A stretch of DNA of 64,000 bases from Nymphalis io (GCF_905147045.1 NC_065888.1:3043001-3107000), one strand, 5' to 3'. Positions 47,166 to 60,501 are shown, counted from the stretch's first letter. Translations and numbers: made by a program. Notes: a model not told the origin generated them from the sequence alone.

Positions 47166-49330
47166 TATACTATTATTTATTAAATATCACACCATTAAAA
47201 ATAAATTATATACAAAATATCATCGAATAAAACCTTGTTATTTATAAGTGTAAAGTTGGGATGTGTAGCAATTTTTATATATATGTTTAACGTTGTATTT
47301 ATTTTGTTAAAATATTAATATCTTTATTTTACGTTTAAGTAATTGTTATTTGAGAACCTCTTAAAATGAAAAGCAATAAAAACAAATCTCTGAATCCGTA
47401 GTTCCGAAGTAACAGCAGCTTAGTAGGGAAGCCTAATCCATCGATATAAGAAAAAATCCTCTTGCGTACTGATTCTTTAAAGCTTTATTTATAGACCGAA
47501 TTTGATTAAAAGTGCACAAAAAGCCCAGTAATTTACAATTTCATTACTATATATAATTAATTTTATATTTTATATAAGGAAGTCGACGAATAGGAACTTT
47601 ATGTTATCATCTATATGTTTACGTATTTTGTAACCTTTGTTGTATTGTTGTCAAATAAATAACACCTGCGTTGCTATTCTGTAAGAATTTCGTACCCCAC
47701 TCGAGATACTGGAAACCGACTCATGACGTATCTTCAGATTATTGTTTATTAATTAATAATAATAATTTAAAGCATGTAATACTTTCTATGCAAATCATAG
47801 CTAAGTATAAATATGACAACTGTTAGACTTAGGCTTGTCACTTAAAATGGTTTATTTGTTTTCACTCGTTGAATTTTGTCATGTTGGTCCTAAAATAAAT
47901 AAAGTAATTTATGATTATGGTTACGTTGAATTAGCAATACTCAATTTGTATACAGTACATATTAAATACGTAAACAAATAGCTTAATTAATAATACAAAT
48001 ATTTCAAACTATCATTTAAAGAACGAATTCAACATACAGACATAACAGATATTTCATCCTTGTATTTTCAGTTACAATACAGTGATACAATATAAATATT
48101 GTACTTACTATCACCCCATACAACTGATCTCTCCATCCTTAACCAGATAATCACATTTTTGACACAGGGGAAATCAGTAAATATAATTGTATGTCTACGA
48201 CTAGAGACGTAAGACGTCTCTCATTGGCTAACACAATTAAGACTACTGTGAAATTGTAAAAAGTGACTACAACGGTTTAAAATTAGCTTCTGTATCAATC
48301 TGAGAAAGAAATTCTCTCTTTTTAGGAACAGCAGAAGAAACCAAAGCAATGTTTAACTAATCACCCGCTAAACAGTTTATATGTAAGACCGTTACGTTTT
48401 ATTTATTACATAAAATACATATCTGAATATAGAAAACCTAATTGGGTTTACTTTCGAGATATACAATTGTATTAAAGAGTTCCATTAAATGTTTATTTTC
48501 ATTAACTTCACGAATTTTTTTAAAACGTAAATAGCTCTTATTAAAAATGTCTCCAAGCTTCCTTTATTCCATTAATTTAATTTCGGCGAAACGAAGGAAA
48601 TTGGGTTGAATAAACGATCGGATGTAATTGAGTTGAAAAGTTACGCTTGATTGGGAAAGTATATCGATTTATTGTTTGTTTTAATACATCTGAGATTAAT
48701 TAATGTCATGAATGAGGTTTAATGTCTTTTATAAGGTGTATAATATATAAATGGCATATGTACGTTGATACCATCTTTCTAGGTTAACAATATAACAGAA
48801 AAAGAAACTTGTTTAAATGACTTTCAGAGGTATTTTCAAGGCAATTCAATTTAATTCAATTAGTTTGCTTTAAACATAACATACATGTTTAGTTACTATA
48901 TTTACGATATGCAAATATTTTAACTTAAATTAAATATTACAAGGCATTACATTACATTCTATTTCATTTCATTTCATTATAACGGTACAAGTAACAATAT
49001 CCATTTACAGGCACTTTAATATAAATTACAATATATACATACATCTGTGAAAAAGATGCATAGAATGATTGCTGGGTCTCGTGTAGAAATTAATTTGCGA
49101 GTGATTTATATAAATTTGTCTTTCACTTAATTAAAAAAATAACTACTGAGTATATTAGTCGATTCTTCTCGGCAGATTCTATGATCAGTTTACGCTTGGC
49201 GGTTTATAAGTATTTGTGAAAGCCTATTTGGATAACTATATTTCGATTTGATTTGATTTTATATTTAACATGGATTTGAGTTAATTTCTTTAACGGAAAA
49301 ACTTACATATCTACTACCTATGACAGACAT
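47166..49330. other. long AT-rich stretch, no gene
   Basis: Repeat H motif at 47673. 48290-48365 vaguely recalls family E. An ATTTC pentamer run lies at 48960. Nothing else recognised. Confidence 0.4.
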
Positions 49331-49583
49331 TTGGTGGTACGGTTTTGTGCAAAACCTTGGGTAGATAGCAACATCACTATTCTACCGACAATCAGCCATT
49401 TTTAGTATTGTTGTGTTCCGGTATGTAGCGTGAGTCTGCCAGTGTACGTACAGGCAAAAGGGATCTGAATTTCCAAGGTAGATGACGCATTGGCGTTGTA
49501 AACTTAATATTTCTTACAGCACCAATGTTCACCATCTTACCATCAAGTGTCTCTTTGCCCATCCGCCCATTTATAATATAAAA
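49331..49583 (+). repeat. SINE-like family B, diverged copy
   Basis: TTGGTGGTACGGTTTTGTGC, TGTTGTGTTCCGGTATGTAG, GACGCATTGGCGTTGTAAAC and CTTACCATCAAGTGTC. Confidence 0.8.
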
Positions 49584-50633
49584 ATAATAATATTAAGAAT
49601 TATTTTTGCTTAAAGATTTTTTAGTTTCAATTGTACCCTACTGTCTTAATTGAACAGATATAAATTAAAAAAGTATTTATGTTTGTATCATATTATACAA
49701 AGGTTTATAACTACGATGAAATTTAAATAATTTTAAAAACTAAAAACAAAAAATGTTTCTTGCGTTAAATAACAGTAAAATAAAAAAATAACATTGCTGT
49801 TTAATATAAAGATACCTTATTAGTTCTTTTAAGTAATGGTCTAGGGACCAAGTAATCCTATGAACCTTTGGAAACGTCGCGATTATATGCGCCCTATTAC
49901 TTGGAGAATTTCTTCTATAATCAGCAATTTCCCACGCTTAGCTGTCGTTAGTATTCAATTCAAGAGTCCTTCACAATCCCTGTTTTATTCAATCTGTAGG
50001 GACCATAGCTGGACGAATTGCTTAGCTTACATAGATAAATACAAGTCTTCATATTTTTCATGATATATCATACAAGTTGTTATGCTATATAAATCATTTT
50101 GAATATATGTAAGTAATTTGTTACATTCAAACATTTATATAGTATTCATTTATTAGTATACTGGTTACATACATATTATATATAAAATCTGACTAAAGGC
50201 TGGATATGACGAGGTGCTGGGTTCTGCTGGATATGACAAACTTCGGGTTGCGTCAATAATATGTCATTGGCTTTTTCTGTCAAGTAATTTCAAATAGCAG
50301 GCAGCAGCCCAAAGTTTGGAAATTGACAATGTTATCTATCCCGCATCTCATAAAATACGGAAGATATAATAGAACACTTTTAACACTTTATAATAGAACT
50401 AGTAACATTTTTATATTCAGTTTAATTTTACGTCCAAAGTTGGGGTAACAACTTCGCCGGCATTCAACACGCCATATTTTTTATGAATCCATAATGAAAA
50501 TCATAGATTATTCAACATCTCGACCAATAATATCGCATGAATTAAATGTTAAAGTTGTTTATATATCTTTACTCATTTTGTAGTTGGAATAGGCTACAGA
50601 TATATAATATATATATATATATATATTTAAAAA
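49584..50633. other. unassigned stretch
   Basis: 49850-50060 has a 67-codon plus frame (MNLWKRRDYMRPITW...) that I do not recognise. (TA)n at 50607-50627 adjoins the next SINE. Confidence 0.35.
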
Positions 50634-50930
50634 GTCGAGATGGCCCAGTGGTAAGAACGCGTGAACCTTAACCGATGAACGTCGGTTCAAACCCGGGCAA
50701 GCACCTCTGAATTTTCATGGGCTTAATTTCTGTTTATAATTCATCTCATGCTTTTCGGTGAAGGAAAACATCGTGAGGAAACCTGCATGTGTCTAATTTC
50801 ATCGAAATTCTGCCACATGTGTATTCCACCAACCCGCATTTGAGCAGCGTGGTGGAATAAGCTTTAAACCTTCTCCTCAAAAAGGGAGAGGAGGCCTTAG
50901 TCCAGCAGTGGGACATTTACAAGTTGTTAC
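50634..50930 (+). repeat. SINE family A, full-length copy
   Basis: GTCGAGATGGCCCAGTGGTA through CCAGCAGTGGGACATTTACA; box B CGGTTCAAACCC. Confidence 0.93.
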
Positions 50931-51350
50931 TGGAACACTGGATATTTATTGGAGTTGTAATATTTTTTTTATTTCGATTCGCTTATCTTGAAACGGCAAA
51001 AGTATCTTTTCACGACTAAATCAATCCAGTCGCTGTGTATTACTTAAAAATACACATTTAGTGTGATACGATGACACACTGGATCCAAATGATTGATTAC
51101 AAGTAAATGGGTATCTGATCAGTCAGCAAAGATAAAATAGCTGAGTTACTTAACATTGAAAAGCTTTCTAAATTTACATACAAATAACGCTGATAATAAA
51201 TAAATATTGCTGAACGAAAAATAATTCTTTTTTTAAATAACAATATAAATTTCTATACATATATCGTCATATTTGAATCATTTAGTTGTTATTTACACGA
51301 GTGAACATTTAATTTAATTTTTGATTTTAAGTAATATGTAGGTAGATATT
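50931..51350. other. short AT-rich spacer in the SINE cluster
   Basis: No gene seen. Confidence 0.35.
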
Positions 51351-51602
51351 ACCACTGAATTTTCATGTGCTTAATTTGTGATTATAATTCATCTCGTGCT
51401 TTACGGTGAAGGAAAACATCGTGAGGAAACCTGCATGTGTCTAATTTCACTGAAATTCTGCCACATGTGTATTCCACCAACCCGCATTGGAGCAGCGTGG
51501 TGGAATAAGCTCCAAACCTTCTCCTCAAAAAGAGGAGAGGAGGCCTTTAGCCCAGCAGTGGGACATTCACAGGCTGTTACGGTTACGGTTACGGTTTTAC
51601 GG
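51351..51602 (+). repeat. SINE family A, 5'-truncated, (TTACGG)n tail
   Basis: Starts at ACCACTGAATTTTCATGTGC, so the tRNA-like head is absent. Ends AGGCTGTTACGGTTACGG and one further hexamer. Confidence 0.92.
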
Positions 51603-51810
51603 TAGGTAGATTGGCAAACGGGCCATTATAGTGGCCACCACTACCCATAGACATTGGCATTGTAAAATATTATGAATACCTGATATAGTCAATTTCAATT
51701 TACCTTAGAAACTAAGATGTTATGTCACTTGTGCATGTAGTTACACTGGTTCACACATCCTTACAACACAACAATACTAAGTAGTATTGCTGAATAAATT
51801 TCAGTAGTAA
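51603..51810 (-). repeat. SINE-like family B, diverged copy
   Basis: GGCCACCACTACCCATAGAC, ACTAAGATGTTATGTCACTT and ACAACACAACAATACTAAGT. Joined directly to the tail of the preceding SINE A. Confidence 0.75.
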
Positions 51811-51834
51811 TTCACTTAATGCATAATATATTTA

Positions 51835-52144
51835 AAAAAGCCGAGATGGCCCAGTGGTAAGAACGCGTGAATCTTAACCGATGATCGTGGGTTCAAACCC
51901 GGGCAAGCACCACTGAATTTTCATGTGCTTAATTTGTGTTTATAATTCATCTCGTGCTTAACGGTGAAGGAGAACATCGTGAGGAAACCTGCATGTGTCT
52001 AATTTCATTGAAATTCTGCCACATGTGTATTCTACCAACCCGCATTGGAGCAGCGTGGTGGAATAAGCTCCAAACCTTTTCCTCAAAAAGGGAGAGGAGG
52101 CCTTAGCCCAGCAGTGGGACATTAACAGGCTGTTACTGTACTGT
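51835..52144 (+). repeat. SINE family A, full-length with target-site duplication
   Basis: ATAATATATTTA at 51823-51834 and 52145-52156. Clean head (GCCGAGATGGCCCAGTGGTA, GGGTTCAAACCCGGGC) and clean body; probably one of the youngest copies. Confidence 0.95.
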
Positions 52145-52156
52145 ATAATATATTTA

Positions 52157-52650
52157 CAATAACATTTTCTTTCTGTAAACAAACTAAGAATGTATAGTAT
52201 CACATTAGGTCGAGCAATGGAAAAGAATATGTTCATCATGTAACTAAATTATAGTTTAAAATAAGAATCTAGTATTTCACACACGTTTCAACGGTGTGAA
52301 TGCAAGGTCAAGCTATTAAGTGAACTACGTGACCTGAAAGTTCTCGAAAATAGGACTGTTCGTTCTATCCTTAGGCCTTTTAATAATATTCGTTTAAGTC
52401 TTTTCACCGGATTCAATTTAAAACACAAACACTTTACTCACAAAGTATATACTTTTTTTTTGATTAAAAAAGTATTTACTATATACTATGGCAAATATAA
52501 TAAATTGTAAGATGTTCAATCCGTTTTTATGTATATATGAAACCTTTTAATTATTTTGTTTTTATGTTTACTGGTACTTTTTAGTGCATTTTTTATTATT
52601 TTAAATGCCTATTCAAGTTTTAGTAGTGAACTTGTTTTTGAGCAAGCTCG
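52157..52650. other. AT-rich spacer
   Basis: No gene seen. Confidence 0.35.
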
Positions 52651-52939
52651 TTTATTTATTTATTTATTTATTTAACACTTTTTGCACAACATATACATAA
52701 AATGAGAGAAGTAGGAAACAATCAAAGAAAAAGAAAATAAAAAATGGTGCACAAAGGTGGTCTTATCGCTTATAGCGATCTCTAACAGACAACCTTTGGT
52801 GAAAGAATTTTGTAAGAGAACAGGTAAGTGCATTTACATATAAAAAGGAGATACTAAATATTTAATAGACTACACATATCTACATCCCACTAACCACATA
52901 TACATACATACATACACACACATACACATATACATTCAT

Positions 52940-52978
<39 letters not shown>

Positions 52979-53512
52979 CATACACATATATAATTATTAC
53001 TTAGCATATACATATTATATATAATTATAGAGTATAAAATTATATATAGATAAATTATAAACCACATACTATTTCATACATACATACATACCTTACTTGG
53101 AAATGGACAAATAATAGCTTTTCAAGCGGTATACTGTAAATACTCAATGAATTCGACTGCCGAATATCTGTAGGCAGTGCATTCCAAAGTTTGATGGTTT
53201 TTGCAGTAAAAGAGTTACTGTAGGTTTGTGTCCGGCTGCAGGGAGTAACTAGCTTATTATCATCCGAAGAACGCAGGTTGTGTGCGCTGTCGCAACCAAG
53301 AAATTTAAAGCGTTCTTTAAGGTAAGATGGTGTGTGATCGATATAAATAATAGAGTAGAGAAGAGATAAGGCGTGTAGATTTCTTCGTAGTCTGATTGGC
53401 AGCCACTTTAACTGAGACCGATACTCAGAGACATGATCAAACTTTCGCAGGCCAAAAATAAATCTTATGGCTATATTTTGCAGCCGTTCTAATTTATTTA
53501 GGAGTTATTCTC
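52651..53512 (-). mobile_element. LINE (CR1/Jockey-like) 3' end, 5'-truncated
   Basis: On the minus strand: end of the RT ORF (53504 down to a stop at 53055), then a 3' UTR with an ACAT/TA microsatellite (about 52894-53085) and the conserved-looking CGCTATAAGCGATAAGACCA block. The end is an (AAAT)n tail at 52651-52674. The (AAAT)n tail and RT motif order fit a CR1/Jockey-group element. The reverse-transcriptase core and endonuclease are missing. Confidence 0.8.
53055..53504 (-). pseudogene. reverse transcriptase C-terminal domain of a LINE (fragment)
   Basis: An open stretch of 149 codons without its own start. It reads LNKLERLQNIAIRFIFGLRK, then FDHVSEYRSQLKWLPIRLRR, and later HNLRSSDDNKL and IKLWNALPTDIRQSNSL. 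These match the familiar end of arthropod LINE ORF2 (Q-N-x-x-x-R-F-I-F-G-L-R-K, L-x-W-L-P-I-R-x-R-R, R-S-S, LWNALP). No frameshift or stop inside, so insertion may be fairly recent despite the truncation; the last ~12 codons run into microsatellite and may not be original. Confidence 0.8.
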
Positions 53513-54247
53513 GTTTAATTTACATAGAAAAAATATATCTATCGTATAACCTCCTTTCTATGATATCGGCTAATGACAACATTGCATACCTCGTTACACA
53601 CCTAAAAATGGTTTATTTATTATATATTTAAAAAGAAAAAAAAAACAATATTTTCTGTATTATTTTAAGAAAGTAAAAGCACACATACATACATACATTT
53701 TAAATACAAAAATGGGTAATTAAACATTGAGAGTTGCAAATAAACGATTTAATTCGTGTTGTCTGTATGTAAGTTCGCACTTTAAGTAGTATAAGTATGT
53801 AGAATAACGTTTAAACTGAAAATATGATTTACATTTATTTTTTGTGTTTTTTATTTTGTTCTCCATTACCAATGTTAGTTTGATTACTTTTAAATTACTT
53901 TTTAATGTAGTACAAATTGATAAGTGATGAGAAGAGATAGTTAAGTATAAAAATGTGTCGCAATACTCGCAGGCAAAGAAATAAAGTTATGATCTGTATT
54001 GTAATTATAAAAATGTTTAACTGACCCGTTGGTCTTTTGGAATCCTGAGGTTAATCGCAGGGTCGCCAATCAAAATATCTAGATTTTACGATTCTGCCTG
54101 AATGACGAAAGCCATACTTGGAAATGTTTCTGCTAGTGAGACTTTATCACACAACCATATGGGGTTGTGCTTAGCATAGATGCCCCAAATTTCATCCCAT
54201 AAATGTATTGTATTTATAACATGATATTACGAATAACAATTAGAATG
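53513..54247. other. AT-rich stretch, no gene
   Basis: Short ACAT repeat at 53680-53697; nothing else recognised. Confidence 0.4.
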
Positions 54248-54600
54248 TTCTCCAGACCGATTTCGGCCACAGCGGCCAATCTCAAGAGAGATTAGCCAAT
54301 TACGTAGTTGATAGTTGAGATATTATAGTGCACAAGTGTATGCACAAACACAGGTGCACTCTCTATTCCCTAACTCTCATAATCCGATGGGACGGCAATC
54401 CGACACGACCGAAATTTACGTGCTTTCCGAGGATTACACTCCCGTGGAGTGTAATCACTTCCAACTTCCAGACTCCGGGCTGCTACTGATTTTTTTTTGA
54501 CAGAAAAACCCAATAACTCTTTATCGGCCCGACCTGGGATTTGAACCCAAGACCTCCAGGTCTGCGGCCTTATATCAAACCACAAGACCAACGCGGCAGT
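54248..54600 (-). repeat. SINE family D, full-length copy
   Basis: Minus strand: TTGGTCTTGTGGTTTGATAT head, GGGTTCAAATCCC box B, GTGCACCTGTGTTTGTGC hairpin, GGCTAATCTCTCTTGAGATT 3' stem and GAAATCGGTCTGGAGAA end. Confidence 0.9.
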
Positions 54601-56511
54601 TTATTACGAATAATATATATTTTAATCTATCTCATGTTACTCAGAATCAAAAAATTAAGAAAATGTTGGATGCGTTTCGACGGATTCTGTGTCAATTTCT
54701 GTGGTGTGTGTGTTTGTTTTAAGAATTGTATGTCTCAGAGCGTGAACTGGTCCTAAATTATAATGCATGCATTGGAGTTGATTTTTATCAATATTAGGAA
54801 ATTATTATCAAATAATTATAGAAAATGTTTCACACAATTTGTTTTTATAATATAAACATTGATTCATTAATCTATATAAAATTAATGCTCCTATTAATAA
54901 GTATGTAACAGGAAATATGCACGGTACTGTAAATAAAAGTATATATTTTTTTAAATTATGATACAGAACATTTGTTGAACTCAACGGAGAATAAATTATT
55001 TTAAAAAACACTTCTATATAAAATTTATCCGTTTGATATTTTTTCTATTAACTTCTAAGGGATTAAGACATTTCAATTAAAACTGACAAAACCAAATATA
55101 GCTCTGAGACGTCAGAAAGTTTAAATTAATCTGTTCTTTGAGTAATTCAAATGTAATAACTGCAAGCTTATCCAACACCCTTACCAATTAATTATAAAAC
55201 AAAAGTTTACAAATCGTCCATTACTGTTTTTAAGCATTTATTAATGGATATAATTATAGAAGACAAAAAACTTGGAGTTAGTATTAATTGGTCATTATAG
55301 AGAATTTCTTCTATTACTATTATTTTAAATTTAATTGTATATAGTTTTTATTATTGTCAAACATATATTCGTAACATTTGCAGTTGAAACCCTTGAACCT
55401 TGGAGTATTAAGGAAAAAACATAAACACCACGTGTTATTACGTCCTCATAGAGACAGGGTCTGGTTCATTTTTCCAATCAACGGGGAAATACTGCTAGGA
55501 TTCTTGTCATTCGACGCGATGATTTGTACGAAAAAAATAATATATTAATAAAATTATAAATAACTACTACTATTTATAATATACTATATATTGTATGTAA
55601 AATGTATTTAATTTCGAAAAAATAATAACTTTCCATTTATTGTCAGTAAAATCTAAATTCTACTATACCACTATACTACATATAAAATATTTCAAAAGTA
55701 TTCATAACAATCTATGTGAATATATGTTAATAATGATTTTGTTTGATAAATAATATTTTCTTAATAGGTCATTTATATCATAACGAGATAAGTTTATAAT
55801 GTGGTATGATTCAGCGAAATGTTGAATTCGGAAGCAAAAAATTCGGCAAAAAAGTTTTTTTAAGGATTGCCCTTGGAATTATCCCATTTGTTACTCGGAA
55901 AATCTGCTTAACCCAAGCCAAGGGATATTCGTTTTTTATGTAGAAAAGAAGCTTTGTGTAACCGCAGCGAAGCGAAGCACTCCGTAGTCGTGTGATATCA
56001 GTACGATGATACATTGCTCTCGGGAATCGGGATACTCTTAAACTTCACATTTGAAAGACATTTATGTCTATATTATTTAAGAACTCGAAACATTTATATT
56101 CACACAGATATGATAAAAAAAATTTTTTTTCTTTATAACTGTGGTTACGAATCATGCCCACAGCTTGAAGACAGGAACGACGAATTTTCATCGTATCATA
56201 TTTAATTTGTCTCTATATGATTTGTATGTTATATTTACAATTATGTGATAAACATTATTAAATGCGACAACTGTACCACAATAAACATAAATAGTCGTGG
56301 CCATTATTATCGTATTCCATTTTTAAAAATATATAATATTATTACAATCAATTTAATAATATCATAAATAAAAGACTAAATATTTATTTATTTATTCACG
56401 TTATGAGTTGCATTAAGTTAAATTCTATACATTTTTATAAGTTGTATATCTACATATATGTGTTTCAGTATGTATGGCGAGGTCATGTCCGCTTCTTAGT
56501 GTGTTCATTTA
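54601..56511. other. AT-rich stretch, no gene
   Basis: A patch at 55800-56030 has mixed composition (CCGCAGCGAAGCGAAGCACT), probably end debris of a dispersed repeat. No gene recognised. Confidence 0.4.
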
Positions 56512-56882
56512 TTGACGGCCTCGTTGGTCTAGTGGCTAGTTTTAAGGCCGCTGTCCTGTAAATCCTGGGTTCAATTTCCAGGTTGCGCCAATATAACGTT
56601 GTTGGGTTTTTCTGTCATAAAATTCTCAGTAGCAGCCCGGGGTCTGGAAGTTGGAAGTGTATACACTCCCGTGCCTCGTAAAGCACGTAAAGCAATTGGT
56701 CCAGTGCCTGAACTATTTCCGGTCGTGTCGGACTGCCGTCCCATCGGATTATAAGAGCTAGGGTGTAGAGTGTGCACCTGTGTTTGCGCACACATTTGTG
56801 CACTATAATATCTCCTACGCAGTTGGCTAATCTCTCTTGAGATTGGCCTCCATTGCCGAAATCGGACTGTAGGACCTTATGA
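56512..56882 (+). repeat. SINE family D, full-length with perfect target-site duplication
   Basis: TGTTCATTTA at 56502-56511 and 56883-56892. Head GTTGGTCTAGTGGCTAG, box B GGGTTCAATTTCC, both stem-loops present, end GAAATCGGACTGTAGGACC. Best reference copy of family D here. Confidence 0.95.
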
Positions 56883-56892
56883 TGTTCATTTA

Positions 56893-58265
56893 ATTTAGAA
56901 GATCGAAGATTATGAGGCAAACATCCACGACTGATACTGCGCAGTAGACCGTTTAAATTTATATTTTTACGAACTCTCAACTTAACAACATTTCAAAATC
57001 AATGAGCAAAATGATTTTCTTTTTGGTATTTATGGAGTCATGATAAAAGAACACACATATTTTTTTTTGTACTGTTTTTACAAATGCATCCCGATAATGA
57101 ACAACAATGTGGAGGCTTGTATGTTGGTATAATCACAAATGGCAATTTTGACTTTGTTTTAAGTCGAAATCTGTGTACTTAAGGTTAATATAAAAGTACA
57201 ACTACAACAAACACAACAAAGTATCACTAGTATATTATTCTAAGGTTTCTGTTCATGAAAAAAATTGTCCGTACGATAATGACCTTTAAAAGTCCAAACA
57301 CTTGTTATAATAGTGGAAGAAATTATAGAAAGGTGAGCGAGAAGCTGTGTGAGAGTGATAGCAACGTGTGCCCCGACCCGTCACTAATACAATATATTGG
57401 AAACGTCGAGCCAATAAGCGTACGATATTTATTTTTATTCAAAAAGAATTTGTTCAGTATATGAAATTAAATTCTTGGAAAAATATTTATATGATTTCGT
57501 ATCGAATTTACCGGTCATTGGGTTCTATCTATTTGTTTATTCAGTAAAGACGAACCGGGATGACTCAACAATTAGAACATGTGAATCTTAACCGAAGATT
57601 GCGGGTTCAAACCCGGGGAAATAATACTAAGTTTTCATTTGTGTAAAAATAATTTCGTGCTCGGTTGTTAAAGAAATAATCTCGTGTTTAATGAAATCCC
57701 ATCACATGTGTATCCACCAATCCGTATTATAGCAGCGTGGTGGGTATATTAGCTTCAATGAAAATTAACTTTCAATGGAAACTAACTTTACTGTTATTTA
57801 AATCGCTTAAAATTTATTTAGCATATCCAACATAAATTTGCTCGTGGTTTCTCAATTGAAATGAAACTGCATAGTGTTACTGGCGTCAGCTCATCGGAAT
57901 GGAAAACCGTTGGACTGCTGAGGAGCCACAATTCTATTACATTAGCCATCTGCTCCGACTTTGCTCGTGTAAAATTTAAGGTTTAACGTTATATATTTGT
58001 AAACCATATATATTTATTATTATAATTATGACATACATATAAATATTTGACATATATATATATATAGTATATCAGCTAGTAAATGTGACACAGCTGAGCA
58101 AATGTTTCTCAGTAGTATTGGTTCACTAATAAAACAATTGCGATTGAGATCTAGAAACGCATCTTTATCTTTATTTACATACTATATATATAGGTGAGGT
58201 TTAGTTTAATAAATTTTGTATATCTTTGCTAGAATTGAGTACTAAAATTTTATGAAATAACGATA
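56893..58265. other. unassigned stretch with an old SINE A
   Basis: 57255-57464 has an unrecognised frame (see findings). SINE A remnant at 57551-57756. Confidence 0.4.
57551..57756 (+). repeat. SINE family A, old diverged copy
   Basis: AACCGGGATGACTCAACAAT, GATTGCGGGTTCAAACCC and TATAGCAGCGTGGTGGGTAT. Confidence 0.8.
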
Positions 58266-58400
58266 TCCTGACCATTCAGGTCACAGCTTCCATTATAACT
58301 GAGACTAGCTAACTGCGCAGATAGTTTCATGTGTTTTTGCATAAATACATGTGCAAGTCTCAAATGACCAGAGATAATTCAGGAGCAAACTAACTTTACG
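58266..58400 (-). repeat. SINE family D, degraded 3' part
   Basis: CCTGACCATTCAGGTCACAG, GAGACTAGCTAACTGCGCAG and AATACATGTGCAAGTCTC. Confidence 0.55.
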
Positions 58401-58635
58401 TCCGATCCAAATCACGTTAGCGTAAATCTATGATTATCTTAAAATAATAAACAATTTGATGAATTGATTCGTTTAAATATGATCCAAAAAAATCGATAGG
58501 TTAATTTAAGTAATTTTGGTTGCTGTACAATTTCCAATAATTTTTTTTACTTACATTAAACTTCGTGTTGTAACGTATCCTACTCTTAACATCTTTAATA
58601 GACTGACGCTCTAAACGCAGTTACGTAAAATAGGG

Positions 58636-58808
58636 CAAGTAACTAAAGGCACAAGGGATATAATATCTTAGTTCCTAAGGTTGGTGGCGCATTGGTGATG
58701 TAAGCGATGGTTAACATTTCTTAAAATGACAATGTCTATGGGCGTTGGTGACCACTTACCATTAGGTGGCCCATACGCTCGTCCGTCTTCCTATTCTATA
58801 AAAAAATA
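58636..58808 (+). repeat. SINE-like family B, 5'-truncated young copy
   Basis: GTAACTAAAGGCACAAGGGA through CCTATTCTATAAAAAAATAT; few changes in the retained 3' half. Confidence 0.88.
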
Positions 58809-59526
58809 TGTTAAAATATTAATAATATATATGAAATAAAATAAATACATTTTCTACAACATATAACACGGAAACAATATTGTAAATCTAATTGAATATT
58901 ATAAATTTGAACCTTTGACTGATCGGGTTGACCTAAAATTAAAACACGCGTTTTATCCCGGAGAGCCATTCAGATAAAAAGTTATTTTTTATTAATTTTT
59001 TATTTTTTATTAATTATTATTAAAATACGTATTAATTCTGTAAGCGTAAAACGATGCGAAATATAACATTTTTTTTTATTATTTTAATTAAACATGTTTA
59101 CGTCACAGCTTTTAATTATCAATATGACGCTGTTAATTCAAAACTATATTACATTTATTCAAAGAACTACAAAAATGTACATTTAGATAAATATTGATAC
59201 ATTAATAAGCTGGTGACTTATAAATATTAGCAGAATTTGTAATTGGAGATTACGTATTGAAGCAATAAAAACACTGTAAGGTTTGCGAATGAATCGTAAT
59301 GTGGATATTAGAGGAATAAATTCACTCAATAAAAAATCTGATTGAAGGTCTGTGAATCGCATAATCTTCCATGCATATGATAAAATAAATGGAGCGTGTG
59401 TTAAAGGGAAAAGAGAGCTTCTTGCTTTTCATTTATTTTGTCCTTTCCTATACTCCGAATAATTAAGCATAACACTCAATTCGGCTTTAATACTTATATA
59501 TATAATATATTTGTGAGACTGACTGA
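58809..59526. other. AT-rich stretch, no gene
   Basis: Nothing recognised. Confidence 0.4.
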
Positions 59527-59813
59527 CTAGTGGTCTAGTGGAAACAAGGCAGCAGATCCGTGGTACTGAGTACAAATCCCAGGTCAGGCCAATAAAAAAG
59601 TTATCGGGTTTTTCTGTTGAAGGTTTTTGGAAAGCATGTACAGCCGTTGGTCCTGCGCCTGAACTCTTTCTGGTCGTGTCGAATGGCCGTCGCATCGGAT
59701 TATGAGAGAGTGCACCTGTATTTGCGCACACACTTGTGCACTATAATATATAATGTCTAATCTCTCTTAAGATTGGCCGCCTTATCCAAAATCGGTCAGG
59801 AGGACATCATCAT
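59527..59813 (+). repeat. SINE family D, internally shortened copy
   Basis: Box A TGGTCTAGTGGAAA, box B-like AGTACAAATCCC and the 3' stem TCTAATCTCTCTTAAGATTG, end CGGTCAGGAGGACATCATCA. Confidence 0.85.
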
Positions 59814-60453
59814 TTGTAAGAATAATTTATTCTATTGTATCATTATAGAGCAAAACTCTGGTAAGTTACCATTAAACAATATATACTACTTTGTATTGCC
59901 TGATTTCAGGTTTCAGTGAGGTAGTGAGTCTGCCAGTAAAATTAACAGACGCATCATATTTTAATTTTCATGATTGGTGAATGGATGGTTAAAGGATTTT
60001 TTTATGTAAATTAAAATAGTAATGTCAGTCACAAAATAGCTACTAACGCATTAAAACTATAACGCAAATTATAAATTATAACGCAAAAAAGCTTCTATTC
60101 ATAATTTTGACATATAAATTATGCTCCTTAGTGTAGGATTTACGTGTCAAAGCGATATTAAAAAACGCCTTAGATAACTTTTTTTTTTGATAACCTTAAA
60201 TATCTCTAAGCATGTTAGTAGTATAATGGACTTTTCTTTAAAATTATCTGAGGAACAATGACGTCACACATTTATTTCATATATAACAATTTACACATCG
60301 GATGCCAAGAAACCTCTTTGGAGACACGAACTACAAACAATGCTATTTAATCTATAAATATCATCATACACTTGGTTGATTTGCATATTAATAAATTACA
60401 TATTATACAAACGATCCAGTTCAGATCCACGTGTTATCTCCCCTGGGCAATTA

Positions 60454-60501
<48 letters not shown>

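Noticed and set aside
56571..56980. Frames at 35540, 56571, 56615 and 59429 on the minus strand
   Set aside because: They are antisense readings of SINE D.
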